Part shown: piece after piece, positions 7,754-16,275 of the stretch
Position numbering within the stretch: the stretch's first letter is position 1
Layout of the letters: each line of letters starts with the position of its first letter
NCBI GenBank assembly: GCA_023269675.1
Contig: JAHFSX010000008.1
Location: 149,999 to 201,523, forward strand
Source: Verrucomicrobiota bacterium
Lineage (GTDB): Bacteria > Verrucomicrobiota > Kiritimatiellia > RFP12 > UBA1067
Reading direction: 5' to 3'
DNA: 51,525 nt
The notes under the pieces: model-generated
Told to the model about the DNA's origin: nothing
The model's input: only the letters and a program-made list of their open reading frames with translations
The model's database searches: none
Translations under genes and position numbers: made by a program

Positions 7754-8899
7754 TTAGGGCAACCGCCTCGCCAACCTGAAACCGATAGGAGCATACACAT
7801 AATCCGGCGCGAACGCACTCGTTCTGCGGCCCGAACGCAGGAAATCCACCGTCCCGCTTGAATACGCGCTGCCGCGCGTGAGCCTCTGCGACCCCGACAC
7901 CGGCCCCGCCGGGTCAACGGTGTAGGAGCGCAGATCGGCCGCCGACCAGTCCAGGACCCATTCCGCGACATTTCCGGACATGTCGTAAAGCCCCCAGCCG
8001 TTCGGCCGGAAGGAGCCGACGGTCGTCCCGTCGGTATGCGGAGCATGCCAGGCGATGTCGTCGACAGCCGCCCAATCCGTTGTCGAAGCTGGATCTTTGC
8101 CGTTATGACACGTCGCGGTTGTGCCCGCGCGGCAGGCACACTCCCACTGCGCTTCGGTCGGCAGGTCGAGCCCTGCAAGTCCCGTCTTGTCGCGCAGTCG
8201 CCCGACAAACGACAGGCTGTAGGCCGCGCTGTTCGTCGGCCACCCGCCGCCGCCCTGCGCCGCGCTTCCCCGGATGTTGTCATAAGACACCCCTCCGACC
8301 GGGAAGGTGGTGTTGGTATAGCTGCCGCCCATCACACTTTTGTACTGTCCGCGCGTGACTTCGAACACGCCGATGTAGAAGGGCTGGGTGAAGGTCACCG
8401 GGTGCAGGTACTCCCGTGACGCATCACGGTTGAGCTCGCCAACCGGCGTGCCCATCGTGAAAGCGCCCGCAGCCAGCACGCGAAGCACGATCTTATTGGT
8501 CTTGTACGAGGCGTCCGTGAGCAGTGTCGGGATGACGTTGGTGTAAGTGACCGGGTATGTCACCGCGCCGCTTCCGCCGGACAGGTCGACGATCAGATAC
8601 CGCGCATAACCCGGCGCCAGCTCCTCCACCCGGTAGTAATATCCGCCGCCTGACGCGCTCCCGTCCGCAAGCGACAGGCTGCGGCCGTCCGCCGTCAGGT
8701 TCGTACCCACCTGCGTTTCGAACGGCCCGTATGGATCCGACGAACGGAAAAGCCCGTAGACACCCCCCGGACGGGTCGGCCACGAGATGGACGGCACCGC
8801 CGTGGGCGTGACCTGCGTGATCGTTCCCTCGACCAGTGACTGCGCCTGCAGGGACGCCGCCACCAGCGCGATGATGCCGCTGACCCAATAACTTTTCAT
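7754..8899 (-). CDS. Secreted SUMF1-like (FGE-sulfatase fold) protein, copy A, probably non-catalytic
   Basis: The product has 381 residues. ATG 8899 is preferred because AAGGAG lies exactly 6 nt before it, whereas the ATG at 8905 abuts that site. A signal peptide is followed by a beta-rich region (about 25-145, with GVYGLFRSSDPYGPFETQVG), then the FGE-sulfatase/C-type-lectin-like domain (about 150-381): FYIGVFEVTRGQYKSVMG, LDLPTEAQWECACRAG, LYDMSGNVAEWVLDW and IGFRLAR. True formylglycine-generating enzymes keep a Cys pair in the C-terminal RGGS..CR segment. Here the region reads RGSAYSSGTVDFLRSGRR and has no Cys. It is more likely a binding or structural protein than an enzyme. It is a paralogue of the next gene upstream. 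Confidence 0.85.
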   Translation of the reverse strand: MKSYWVSGIIALVAASLQAQSLVEGTITQVTPTAVPSISWPTRPGGVYGLFRSSDPYGPFETQVGTNLTADGRSLSLADGSASGGGYYYRVEELAPGYARYLIVDLSGGSGAVTYPVTYTNVIPTLLTDASYKTNKIVLRVLAAGAFTMGTPVGELNRDASREYLHPVTFTQPFYIGVFEVTRGQYKSVMGGSYTNTTFPVGGVSYDNIRGSAAQGGGGWPTNSAAYSLSFVGRLRDKTGLAGLDLPTEAQWECACRAGTTATCHNGKDPASTTDWAAVDDIAWHAPHTDGTTVGSFRPNGWGLYDMSGNVAEWVLDWSAADLRSYTVDPAGPVSGSQRLTRGSAYSSGTVDFLRSGRRTSAFAPDYVYAPIGFRLARRLP

Positions 8900-9023
8900 C
8901 CTCATCTCCTTACGTAAACTCTTTTAAACGCGTGCTCGTCGATCTGTCTGATCCTTCTCTTCGGCAGAGTGGTCCTCTAGCCGTCCGCGGAGGAGGCGGG
9001 GAGGAGCCCTGCCTGGGCGGTGT

Positions 9024-10178
9024 TCACTGTGCCGCCGGCAGCCGCAAAGCAACACGGAAACCGAGTACGCCACCCGCGATCCAACCGTCAGGCCGCCACG
9101 TTGAGGGGCGCTCTGCATTGTTCAGATAGATAGTTGATGGACTTGAAAAGGCGCCGCCGCGGATCTTCCGCACGGTGCCGCCGGTTGGGCCGCCCGGATC
9201 CGTCGCACCCTCTGTCAGCCCGCCGTCCCAGTCAAGGCACCATTCGGCGATGTTGCCGTGCAGGTCGTAGAGGCCCCACGCGTTGGGAAGAAACGTCCCC
9301 ACCGTCGTATGCTTCGACGAATATCCGCCGGCCCCGTCGCTCTGATTGCCGTAGCACCGCGCCACGTTAGTGACCGAGGCCCAATCTGTCGTCGAGGTCG
9401 GATTGTTGCCGTTGTTGAAAGCCGTGGTTGTGCCCGCGCGGCAGGCGTACTCCCACTGCGCCTCCGTCGGCAGGTCGAAGTTGACGTTTCCCGTCTTCGC
9501 CCGCAAGTTCCCCATGAAGGAGAGCGGCGCCACATCGCTGTTCGTCGGCCAACCCGCGCCGGCGACGTCGTTCGTGCCGCCGCGGAGCATGTTGTAGGAG
9601 ACGTTCTCCACCGGCCGGCGCTCGCCGACGTTCTCCGACGGATTCACGCCGCCGACCATATTGGCGTACTGCGCCTGCGTCACCTCAAACACGCCGATGT
9701 AGAACGGGCGCGTCAGCGTCACCGTGTAGGTCCCCTGCATCTTGAACGTTCCGGCCGGAACCGCGCGCAGCACCAGCTTGGTCGTGCGGTAGGCTGAATC
9801 GGTCAACAGGTCCGGCAGCGCATTGGTGTAGGTCGCCGGCCAAGATCCTGCTCCGGCCCCGCCGGACACGTCGAGGATCAGGTAGTTTTCGAAGCCCGGC
9901 GACACGGTTTGCACGCGATAGTAGCGCTTGCCGGCGCCAGGCACCCCTGCCGTGTCCGTCACTTTCACGCTGTACCCCACCGCGGTCACGTTCGAACCGA
10001 CCTGCGTGTCGAAAGGGCCGACGGCGTTGTCCGACCGGTAGAGCGCGTACACACCGTTCGGCTTCGTCGCCCAGGTGACCTCAGGCACCGCGGCGGGGCC
10101 GATGTGTGTCGCGATTGGGTCCGCCCCCGCCGCGAAGACCGTCAGCGCAGCACAGGCGCTCAGAAAAAGGTATCTCAT
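9024..10178 (-). CDS. Secreted SUMF1-like (FGE-sulfatase fold) protein, copy B, probably non-catalytic
   Basis: The product has 384 residues from ATG 10178, with AGAGGA 8 nt upstream. The architecture matches copy A: signal peptide (RYLFLSACAALTVFAAGA), a shared N-terminal module (GVYALYRSDNAVGPFDTQVGS, KRYYRVQTVSPGFENYLILD), then the FGE-like domain (FYIGVFEVTQAQYANMVGG, FDLPTEAQWEYACRAG, LYDLHGNIAEWCLDW, GFRVALRLP). The C-terminal segment IRGGAFSSPSTIYLNNAERP again lacks the Cys expected of an active FGE. Such proteins are abundant in Kiritimatiellota and related genomes. A surface or matrix-binding role is inferred. The 124 nt between the two copies hold no recognisable gene. Confidence 0.85.
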   Translation of the reverse strand: MRYLFLSACAALTVFAAGADPIATHIGPAAVPEVTWATKPNGVYALYRSDNAVGPFDTQVGSNVTAVGYSVKVTDTAGVPGAGKRYYRVQTVSPGFENYLILDVSGGAGAGSWPATYTNALPDLLTDSAYRTTKLVLRAVPAGTFKMQGTYTVTLTRPFYIGVFEVTQAQYANMVGGVNPSENVGERRPVENVSYNMLRGGTNDVAGAGWPTNSDVAPLSFMGNLRAKTGNVNFDLPTEAQWEYACRAGTTTAFNNGNNPTSTTDWASVTNVARCYGNQSDGAGGYSSKHTTVGTFLPNAWGLYDLHGNIAEWCLDWDGGLTEGATDPGGPTGGTVRKIRGGAFSSPSTIYLNNAERPSTWRPDGWIAGGVLGFRVALRLPAAQ

Positions 10179-10206
10179 GACTTTTATCCTCTTGATCAAT
10201 CAAAAC

Positions 10207-11658
10207 CTAGAAAATGGTAATCAGGGTTCCGCCGACAGACATGATGGCCACGATGTTGTTCCCTTCCGCGCGCACCGTCCGGATCAGGCCTTTCTCTTCA
10301 TCGCGGCCCGTGCCGACGAGCGACCAACCCCCGAGCCACCCCGGATTGACGATCCCGCCCGCCGCCGACATCACGATCCGCTTCGTATGTGCGGCCAACG
10401 GCGCCTCCGGCGTACACCGCAGGTCCACCGCGCCGCTTCCCGCCACCGTCAGCACGCCGCTGACGCTCACCGTATCATTTGTCCACAGGCCATCCGTCAC
10501 CGCCGCACGCAAGGCGCAGGTCACACCCGCGCCCAGCGTCAATCCGCCCGTGACCGCAAGCCGCGCCCCTACCGGCGCTTCGCCGAAGCCGCCGACCTCG
10601 ATCCGGTTCGTGACCGACAGCGTCCCTTGCGGCACCAGCGTGCCACGCCCGTAAAGTCCGGCAAAGGTGTAGGCCGAATCCTTCAGGCGGCACAGCGTGT
10701 TGCTGCCGACAAACAGGTCGGCGTATACCGTCGCGTTCGAGACCGTCACGTCCGGGCTGTTCGTCACCGCCAGAAGCTCCGCCCCCGTGACCGGCGGAAG
10801 CGTCACCCTGGCCCCGGACGCCAGCCCGGAGAGCGACACGGTGTCGTAGCCGTCTCCCAGCGCGATCTTTCCATACACTGTCACGTTCGGGCCGTAACGC
10901 ACGGTGTCGCCCGCCGAGCCGCCGAGGATCGCGTAGCCGGCCGATGACGCGGCCGCGAGCGCGTTGCTCTCCGCAGGCGAGGCCGTCCGCGCCTTCACCT
11001 TGGCCAGGAGCGCCTGCAGAACCGCGGCGGCGTTGGTGGCCGATCCGTCACCCGCGTCCCAGCCGTACGTGCCGCCGAACAGTAGCGCGCCGGAACCCAG
11101 CGCAACCTCGACCGCCGTCCGGGCGCAAAAAGCGACCGCCAAGCCGCCCGGCGCCACGTTGGCGCTCACGGTCCCGTCGCATTTTCCGATCGTGACGGCC
11201 GCGGGATTGGTCGCGAACGTGGTGTCCGACCACGCCAGAATCCCGAAGGCGTTCGTGACCCCCGTGGCATAGACGCCGCCGCTCAAGCGGTCAATCCTGA
11301 TGGCGGTTCCCTGCCTCGCACTGCTGCTCACGCTCTCCGACCAGGCGATCATCCCCGTCGGCGCGTTCCCCGACGTGACCGTACCGTCGATCGAGACGCA
11401 GGTGAGCCCGAAGTAACGGTCCGTTCCCACCGGGGCGAAGACAACCTCGGCCACATTGCTCGCGAAGGTCGCGCCCCAACCCGTTCCAGCATCCGGCGCG
11501 CGGTTGTCACACGCAAGGGCCGCCTCCTCTGCGAGGTTGACCGGCGTCACGGTTTCAGCAGCTGCCTGATGATCTGCCCCTGCGCTCACTGCAAGAACGG
11601 CCACACGCCACAGCGCCCGCCATCCTGGACCGGTCTCTTTACTGCCTGGTACGCTCAT
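10207..11658 (-). CDS. Secreted beta-rich repeat protein of unknown function
   Basis: The product has 483 residues. The ATG at 11658 is chosen for the GAAGGACGG ribosome site 7 nt upstream. A signal peptide (WRALWRVAVLAVSAGADHQAAA) is followed by a Gly/Ala/Thr/Val-rich sequence with short repeating strands (VTVSNATVYADLFVGSN, GTLVPQGTLSVTNRIEVGG, LAVTGGLTLGAG, DTVSVSGVLTVAGSGAVDL). That pattern is typical of beta-solenoid passenger or adhesin proteins. No autotransporter barrel and no catalytic motif are visible. It is the first gene of the minus-strand cluster, directly downstream of the putative XylR-controlled promoter. A cell-surface or glycan-binding role is inferred from context only. 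Confidence 0.7.
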   Translation of the reverse strand: MSVPGSKETGPGWRALWRVAVLAVSAGADHQAAAETVTPVNLAEEAALACDNRAPDAGTGWGATFASNVAEVVFAPVGTDRYFGLTCVSIDGTVTSGNAPTGMIAWSESVSSSARQGTAIRIDRLSGGVYATGVTNAFGILAWSDTTFATNPAAVTIGKCDGTVSANVAPGGLAVAFCARTAVEVALGSGALLFGGTYGWDAGDGSATNAAAVLQALLAKVKARTASPAESNALAAASSAGYAILGGSAGDTVRYGPNVTVYGKIALGDGYDTVSLSGLASGARVTLPPVTGAELLAVTNSPDVTVSNATVYADLFVGSNTLCRLKDSAYTFAGLYGRGTLVPQGTLSVTNRIEVGGFGEAPVGARLAVTGGLTLGAGVTCALRAAVTDGLWTNDTVSVSGVLTVAGSGAVDLRCTPEAPLAAHTKRIVMSAAGGIVNPGWLGGWSLVGTGRDEEKGLIRTVRAEGNNIVAIMSVGGTLITIF

Positions 11659-11803
11659 TGTTATTCCGTCCTTCATTTCCAGCTGTTGTCGCCCACCTGA
11701 ACCGAACCTTCCGCCGCCCATGCAAGGGCGGCCGCCTGACAGGCCTTTCATTCATCTCTGACCCGCTTTTTACGGCGGCGTGCCTGACACCCAATGTGCA
11801 TTC

Positions 11804-11833
11804 ACTGTAAACCCCCCGCATAAAATTCCACAA
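11804..11833 (-). promoter_or_regulatory. Candidate promoter of the carbohydrate cluster
   Basis: On the minus strand TTGTGG (11828-11833) and TACAGT (11804-11809) are separated by 18 nt, upstream of the 11,658 gene. The -35 hexamer lies within the inverted repeat at 11,817-11,846. Confidence 0.4.
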
Positions 11834-11846
11834 TCTACATTATGCG
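11817..11846. promoter_or_regulatory. Candidate operator, probable XylR-type regulator site
   Basis: A perfect 7-bp inverted repeat, CGCATAA (11817-11823) and TTATGCG (11840-11846), has a 16-nt spacer. It lies in the divergent region between the regulator gene and the carbohydrate cluster. It overlaps the candidate -35 of the cluster promoter, where AraC-type activators commonly bind. That the neighbouring regulator binds it is an inference. Confidence 0.5.
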
Positions 11847-11890
11847 AACTTGACCCTCTTTTTTGCGAACACCCCCGCAGGCGTAGGGGC

Positions 11891-11919
11891 TTGTCGCCGG
11901 GGGCCGCTTCGTGTACAGT
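11891..11919 (+). promoter_or_regulatory. Candidate promoter of the XylR-type gene, near-leaderless
   Basis: TTGTCG (11891-11896) and TACAGT (11914-11919) have 17-nt spacing. The -10 ends only 6 nt before the ATG at 11926 and no Shine-Dalgarno is present, so the transcript would be leaderless or nearly so. Confidence 0.35.
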
Positions 11920-11925
11920 GGTCGC

Positions 11926-13134
11926 ATGTCGGCCGTCACGTCATCCGCCAAAAAGAAGACCCGCCAGAAGCTCCCGCAGGTCGCGGTGCTGCTGGAATCC
12001 TCGCACGAGATCTCGCGCGGCATGCTGCGCGGCATTCTGGACTACGTGCGCCTGTACGGGCCGTGGGCGCTGAACATCGTCGCGGGCGGCGCGGATGACC
12101 AGAAGCTGCCCGACCTCAAAGCCTGGCACTGCAACGGCATCATCGCGCGCATCCCCAATGACGCGGCGGCCGCCGATGTCGTCGCCGCGCGCCTGCCGAC
12201 CGTGATCGTCGATCCCGTGGACGCCTACCTCGCACCCGCCCACCCCCTGTCGCGCTGCTGCCGCCTGCAGTGCGACTCGGCGGCGGTCGGGCGCGTGGCG
12301 GCCGAACACTATCTGCAGGCGGGCTTCACCCGCTTCGCTTTCGTGGGCGACCCCCGCGGCATCAACTGGTCACGCTGGCGCCTGGAGGCGTTCACCCGGC
12401 GGCTCGCCGAGGCCGGCCTCGCCTGCGAGGTCTATCCCCTGCCCGCGCCCGGCGAGCGCGAGTGGGTGACCGAACGCAAGCGCATGTGCCGCTGGCTCAA
12501 GCGGCTGCCCAAGCCCGTCGCCCTCCTGGCGGCCAACGACGCGCGCGGACGGCAGGTCCTGAACGCCTGCCTCACCGCCGACATCCCCGTGCCCTACGAG
12601 GCCGCGGTGCTGGGCGTGAACAACGACACCCTGATCTGCGAGACCAGCATGCCGCCCCTCTCCAGCATCGCCGTCGACATGGAGCGCGCCGGCTATGCCG
12701 CCGCCGAGCTGCTGGACCAGCTCATGCAGCACACGCTGCGCGAACAGCGGACCGTCACCTACGAGCCCGCGGGCGTCGTGCCGCGCGCCTCCACCGAGCT
12801 GCTGCACGTCACCGACCGGCTCGTGATCCGCGCGCTGGAGTTCATCCGCATCAACGCGGGGCTGAACATCCGCGTCTCGGACGTGGCGGACCACCTCGGC
12901 GTCACGCGGCGCTGGGCGGAGAAACGCTTCGAGCAGACGCTGGGGCGGCCGGTGCTGGACGAGATCCAGCGCGTGCGCATGGACACCATCCGGGCGCTGG
13001 TCAGCCAGACCGGCCAGCCCTTCACCCGGATCGCCACCCGCTGCGGCTTCGCCAGCGCCAACCACCTCGGCATCATCTTCAAAGAGCGCTTCGGCGTGAC
13101 CATGAGCGATTACCGCAGGCAATCCGCGCGATAG
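11926..13134 (+). CDS. XylR-type AraC-family sugar-responsive transcriptional regulator
   Basis: The product has 402 residues from ATG 11926; an in-frame GTG at 11911 is within the candidate -10. After a basic leader, residues about 15-275 form a LacI/periplasmic-binding-like ligand domain (PQVAVLLESSHEISRGMLRGILDY, GRVAAEHYLQAGFTRFAFVGD, LLAANDARGRQVLNAC, PVPYEAAVLGVNND, SSIAVDMERAGYAAAELLDQLM). Residues about 295-402 are a two-HTH AraC domain (RVSDVADHLGVTRRWAEKRFEQ, FTRIATRCGFASANHLGIIFKERFG). This architecture is that of XylR, which activates xylose genes in enterobacteria; PVC genomes carry many paralogues with other sugar ligands. It is divergent from the hydrolase cluster, so that cluster is the likely target. 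The ligand is unknown. Confidence 0.9.
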   Translation: MSAVTSSAKKKTRQKLPQVAVLLESSHEISRGMLRGILDYVRLYGPWALNIVAGGADDQKLPDLKAWHCNGIIARIPNDAAAADVVAARLPTVIVDPVDAYLAPAHPLSRCCRLQCDSAAVGRVAAEHYLQAGFTRFAFVGDPRGINWSRWRLEAFTRRLAEAGLACEVYPLPAPGEREWVTERKRMCRWLKRLPKPVALLAANDARGRQVLNACLTADIPVPYEAAVLGVNNDTLICETSMPPLSSIAVDMERAGYAAAELLDQLMQHTLREQRTVTYEPAGVVPRASTELLHVTDRLVIRALEFIRINAGLNIRVSDVADHLGVTRRWAEKRFEQTLGRPVLDEIQRVRMDTIRALVSQTGQPFTRIATRCGFASANHLGIIFKERFGVTMSDYRRQSAR

Positions 13135-13209
13135 AGCCGCGTTTTCGCTATTCCTTAAACCCGCCGGGCATGGTAACATTTAGCCCTTTCAGGACGAAGG
13201 AGGCAGACC

Positions 13210-14061
13210 ATGTGGAACTACAGCGAAAAAGTGATGGACCATTTCCGTAACCCCCGTAACGTCGGCAAGATCGAGAGCCCCGACGGCACCGGCACCGTGG
13301 GCTCGCTCGCCTGCGGCGACGCCCTCACGCTGATGTTCAAGCTCGACGCGGACAAGCGCATCGTGGACGTCAAGTTCCAGACCTTCGGCTGCGCCAGCGC
13401 CATCGCCTCCTCCTCGGCCCTCACCGAGATGGTCATCGGCAAGACGATCGAAGAGGCCGAGAAGATCACCAACAAGGACATCGCCAACTTTCTCGGCGGG
13501 CTGCCGGACCAGAAGATGCACTGCTCGGTCATGGGCCGCGAGGCGCTCGAAGCCGCCATCCACAACTACCGCACGGGGGAAACCATGATCAAGAACCTGG
13601 AAGATCATATCGTCTGCACCTGCTTCGGCGTCTCCGAGAACGAGATCCGGCGCGTGATCACCGAGAACAGCCTCACGACCGTCGACGAGGTCACCAACTT
13701 CTGCAAGGCGGGCGGCGGCTGCGGCATGTGCCGCGACGACATCCAGAAGCTCATCGACTCGATCCGCGACGCGAAGATCCCCCAGGTGCCGGCCGTCGCC
13801 GACAAGCCGCACAAGAAGATGTCTAACATCCAGAAGATGAAGCTCATCGAGGAGGTCGTCGACCGCGAGATCCGTCCGCAGCTCAAGAAGGACGGCGGCG
13901 ACATCGAGCTGCTCGACATCGTGGGCGACCGCGTGACCATCGCCTTCCGCGGCATGTGCGCGGGCTGCCACTCCGCCGCCTTCACCCGCGAGGATTTCAT
14001 CGAGGCGAAACTGCGCGAGTTCGTCGACCCCGCCATCATCGTGGTGGAAGAAGGAGAGTAG
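13210..14061 (+). CDS. nifU: NifU-type Fe-S cluster assembly scaffold
   Basis: The product has 283 residues, with a GGAGG ribosome site before ATG 13210. All three NifU modules are present. The IscU-like scaffold (about 1-125) has its three Cys (LACGDALTL, TFGCASAI, MHCSVMG). The central BFD-like [2Fe-2S] domain (about 133-180) has CTCFGVSENEI and GGGCGMC. The C-terminal Nfu domain (about 205-283) has CAGC. It receives sulfur from NifS, whose gene starts 5 nt later. No nitrogenase genes are nearby, so this is probably the general Fe-S assembly system, as in many anaerobes. Confidence 0.95.
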   Translation: MWNYSEKVMDHFRNPRNVGKIESPDGTGTVGSLACGDALTLMFKLDADKRIVDVKFQTFGCASAIASSSALTEMVIGKTIEEAEKITNKDIANFLGGLPDQKMHCSVMGREALEAAIHNYRTGETMIKNLEDHIVCTCFGVSENEIRRVITENSLTTVDEVTNFCKAGGGCGMCRDDIQKLIDSIRDAKIPQVPAVADKPHKKMSNIQKMKLIEEVVDREIRPQLKKDGGDIELLDIVGDRVTIAFRGMCAGCHSAAFTREDFIEAKLREFVDPAIIVVEEGE

Positions 14062-14066
14062 CCGCC

Positions 14067-15248
14067 ATGAACACCATCTATTTCGACAATAACGCCACCA
14101 CCTGCGTCGCGCCCGAAGTGCGCGACGCCATGCTGCCGTTCTTCGGCGACCTCTACGGCAACCCCTCCAGCATGCATGCCTTCGGCGGCCAGGTCGCGAA
14201 GTTCGTCACCGGGGCGCGCGAGAAGATCGCGGCCTTCATCAACGCCGAGCCGTCCGAGATCATTTTCACGAGCTGCGGCACCGAGAGCGACAACATGGCG
14301 ATCCACGGCTCCGCCGAGCTGCTCGGCCCGCAGGCCAAGGTCATCACCTCGCGCGTGGAGCATCCCGCCGTGCTCGGCCCCTGCCGCCGCCTCAAGGACA
14401 TGGGCTACCGCGAAGTCGAGATCCCCGTGGACACGGTGGGGCAGCTCGACCTCGAGGCCTTCCGCGAGGCGCTCAAGGGGCACGGCCCCGCGATCGTCAG
14501 CCTCATGTGGGCGAACAACGAGACCGGCGTGATCTTCCCGATGGAGAAGATCGTCGAGCTCGCCAAAGAGGCCGGCGCCGTGGTCCACTCCGACGCCGTG
14601 CAGGTCGCGGGCAAGCTCCCCATCGACGTCAAGAAGCTGCCGGTGGACATGCTTTCGATCTCCGGCCACAAGCTGCACGCGCCCAAAGGCATCGGCATCT
14701 TCTATCTGCGCCGCGGCACGCGCCTCAAGACCTTCATGCTCGGCGGCCACCAGGAGAACGGCCGCCGCGGCGGCACCGAGAACGTGCCCTACATCGTCGG
14801 CCTGGGCAAGGCCGTCGAGCTCGCCGCCGCGAACATGGCCGCCGAGAGCCGCGACCTCACGCGCCTGCGCGACAAGCTGGAGAACGGCCTGCTCGCCACC
14901 TGCCCCGACGCGCGCGTCAACGGCGACCGCGCGCACCGCCTGCCCAACACCACCAACATGAGCTTCGAGTACATCGAGGGCGAGGCGATCCTCTACCACA
15001 TGAGCGACCTCGGCATCTGCGCCTCCACCGGCTCGGCCTGCGCGGCCGGCTCGCTCGAGCCCTCGCACGTGATCCGCGCCATGGGCGTGCCCTTCACCGC
15101 GGTCCACGGCTCGGTGCGCTTCTCCCTCAGCCGCTACAACACCGAGGCCGAGGTGGACTACGTGCTCGAGCACATGCCCAAGATCGTGCGCAAGCTGCGC
15201 GACCTCTCCCCCTTCGGCAAGGGCGACACCCTGCCCGTGAACCTGTAG
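14067..15248 (+). CDS. nifS: NifS-type cysteine desulfurase
   Basis: The product has 393 residues from ATG 14067, with AAGGAG upstream, 5 nt after nifU. It is a PLP-dependent fold-type I desulfurase that supplies sulfur to NifU. MNTIYFDNNATT is the standard N-terminus, SGHKLHAPKGIG carries the PLP lysine, and STGSACAAGSLEPSHVI holds the catalytic Cys on the mobile loop. The in-frame extension back to 13,956 overlaps nifU and is not used. Length and motifs are complete for the family. Confidence 0.95.
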   Translation: MNTIYFDNNATTCVAPEVRDAMLPFFGDLYGNPSSMHAFGGQVAKFVTGAREKIAAFINAEPSEIIFTSCGTESDNMAIHGSAELLGPQAKVITSRVEHPAVLGPCRRLKDMGYREVEIPVDTVGQLDLEAFREALKGHGPAIVSLMWANNETGVIFPMEKIVELAKEAGAVVHSDAVQVAGKLPIDVKKLPVDMLSISGHKLHAPKGIGIFYLRRGTRLKTFMLGGHQENGRRGGTENVPYIVGLGKAVELAAANMAAESRDLTRLRDKLENGLLATCPDARVNGDRAHRLPNTTNMSFEYIEGEAILYHMSDLGICASTGSACAAGSLEPSHVIRAMGVPFTAVHGSVRFSLSRYNTEAEVDYVLEHMPKIVRKLRDLSPFGKGDTLPVNL

Positions 15249-15257
15249 GAGGACGCG

Positions 15258-16238
15258 TTGTCGGACATGTCAGACAAGTCAGCCCGGTCGGACAGCCCTC
15301 TGTCCTCCTGTCATTTGTGCCCGCGCGCGTGCGGCGTCGACCGCCTCGCCGGCCGGACCGGCTACTGCAAGGCCGGCGTGCTGCCGCGCGTCTTCCGCTA
15401 CGGCCCGCACTTCGGCGAGGAACCGCCCGTCAGCGGCACGCGCGGCTCGGGCACGGTCTTCTTTTCGCACTGCACCCTGCGCTGCGTCTACTGCCAGAAC
15501 CACCCGTGGAGCCAGGCGGGGCAGGGCGACGACCTTTCCGTCGACGCGCTCCGCGACATTTTCCGCGGCTTGGCCCAAAAAGGCTGCCACAACTGGAACC
15601 TGGTTTCGCCGACGCCGTGGCTGCCGCAGATCCGCGAGGCGGTCGCCCCGTTAATTCACGCTGGAATCTCCCTCCCGTTTGTGTATAATACGTCCGGTTT
15701 TGAAGCACCAGAGACCTTGGAAGCGTTTTCCGACCTGGCCGACATCGCGCTGATCGATCTGCGCTACGCCACGCCCGAGTCCGCTTTCGAGGGGTCGGAC
15801 GCGCGGTCATACGTGGCAGCGGCACGGAGCGCGTTCCTCTGGTTTTGGAACCGTCTGGGGCCGCTGGAGACCGACCGGGAGCGCATCGCCACGCGCGGTG
15901 TGATCTGCCGGCTCTTGGCTTTGCCCGGGCGCGTGAACGAGGCGGTGGCCAACCTCGAGTGGCTCGCCCGCAGCGTCGGCACGGACGTCGCCATCAGCGT
16001 GATGTCGCAGTACACGCCGGTGCACCGCGCGGAGCGGCTGGAGGGCTGGAACAGCACCGTGCGCGCAGAGGAATATGCGCTCCTCACGGAAGCCGCCGCG
16101 GACCTCGGGTTCGAAAACGGCTGGATACAGGAATTTGAAGGCGACGCGCCCGCCGACCTGCTGGGGCAGACCATGCCCGCAGGAGAAGGCGCCGTAGGCA
16201 CGGGACAACCCGCGCCTGCGCCAAGCAGTGTGAAGTGA
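15258..16238 (+). CDS. PflX-like radical SAM protein
   Basis: The product has 326 residues. A TTG start at 15258 is indicated by AGGAGG 5 nt upstream; the next ATG (15267) is 14 nt away from that site. The N-terminus has the CHLCPRACGVDR...GYCKAG cluster typical of the COG1313/PflX group. The radical SAM motif CTLRCVYC (CxxxCxxC) follows near residue 75. These proteins resemble pyruvate-formate-lyase activases, but the target is not known. It starts 9 nt after nifS, so it is likely co-transcribed with the Fe-S assembly genes that would load its cluster. The last 20 residues are low-complexity and may be variable. Confidence 0.85.
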   Translation: MSDMSDKSARSDSPLSSCHLCPRACGVDRLAGRTGYCKAGVLPRVFRYGPHFGEEPPVSGTRGSGTVFFSHCTLRCVYCQNHPWSQAGQGDDLSVDALRDIFRGLAQKGCHNWNLVSPTPWLPQIREAVAPLIHAGISLPFVYNTSGFEAPETLEAFSDLADIALIDLRYATPESAFEGSDARSYVAAARSAFLWFWNRLGPLETDRERIATRGVICRLLALPGRVNEAVANLEWLARSVGTDVAISVMSQYTPVHRAERLEGWNSTVRAEEYALLTEAAADLGFENGWIQEFEGDAPADLLGQTMPAGEGAVGTGQPAPAPSSVK

Positions 16239-16275
16239 AACATGCCGTACCGCGCGTGCGGCTGAAAGGTGGACG

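Noticed and set aside
7729..8283. N-terminal extension of the GH16 gene
   Set aside because: It overlaps the well-supported SUMF1-like gene in another frame and has no domain; the signal peptide follows ATG 7728.
13210..15248. Nitrogen fixation locus
   Set aside because: Only nifU and nifS are present; no nitrogenase structural or cofactor genes are visible, so general Fe-S assembly is more likely.
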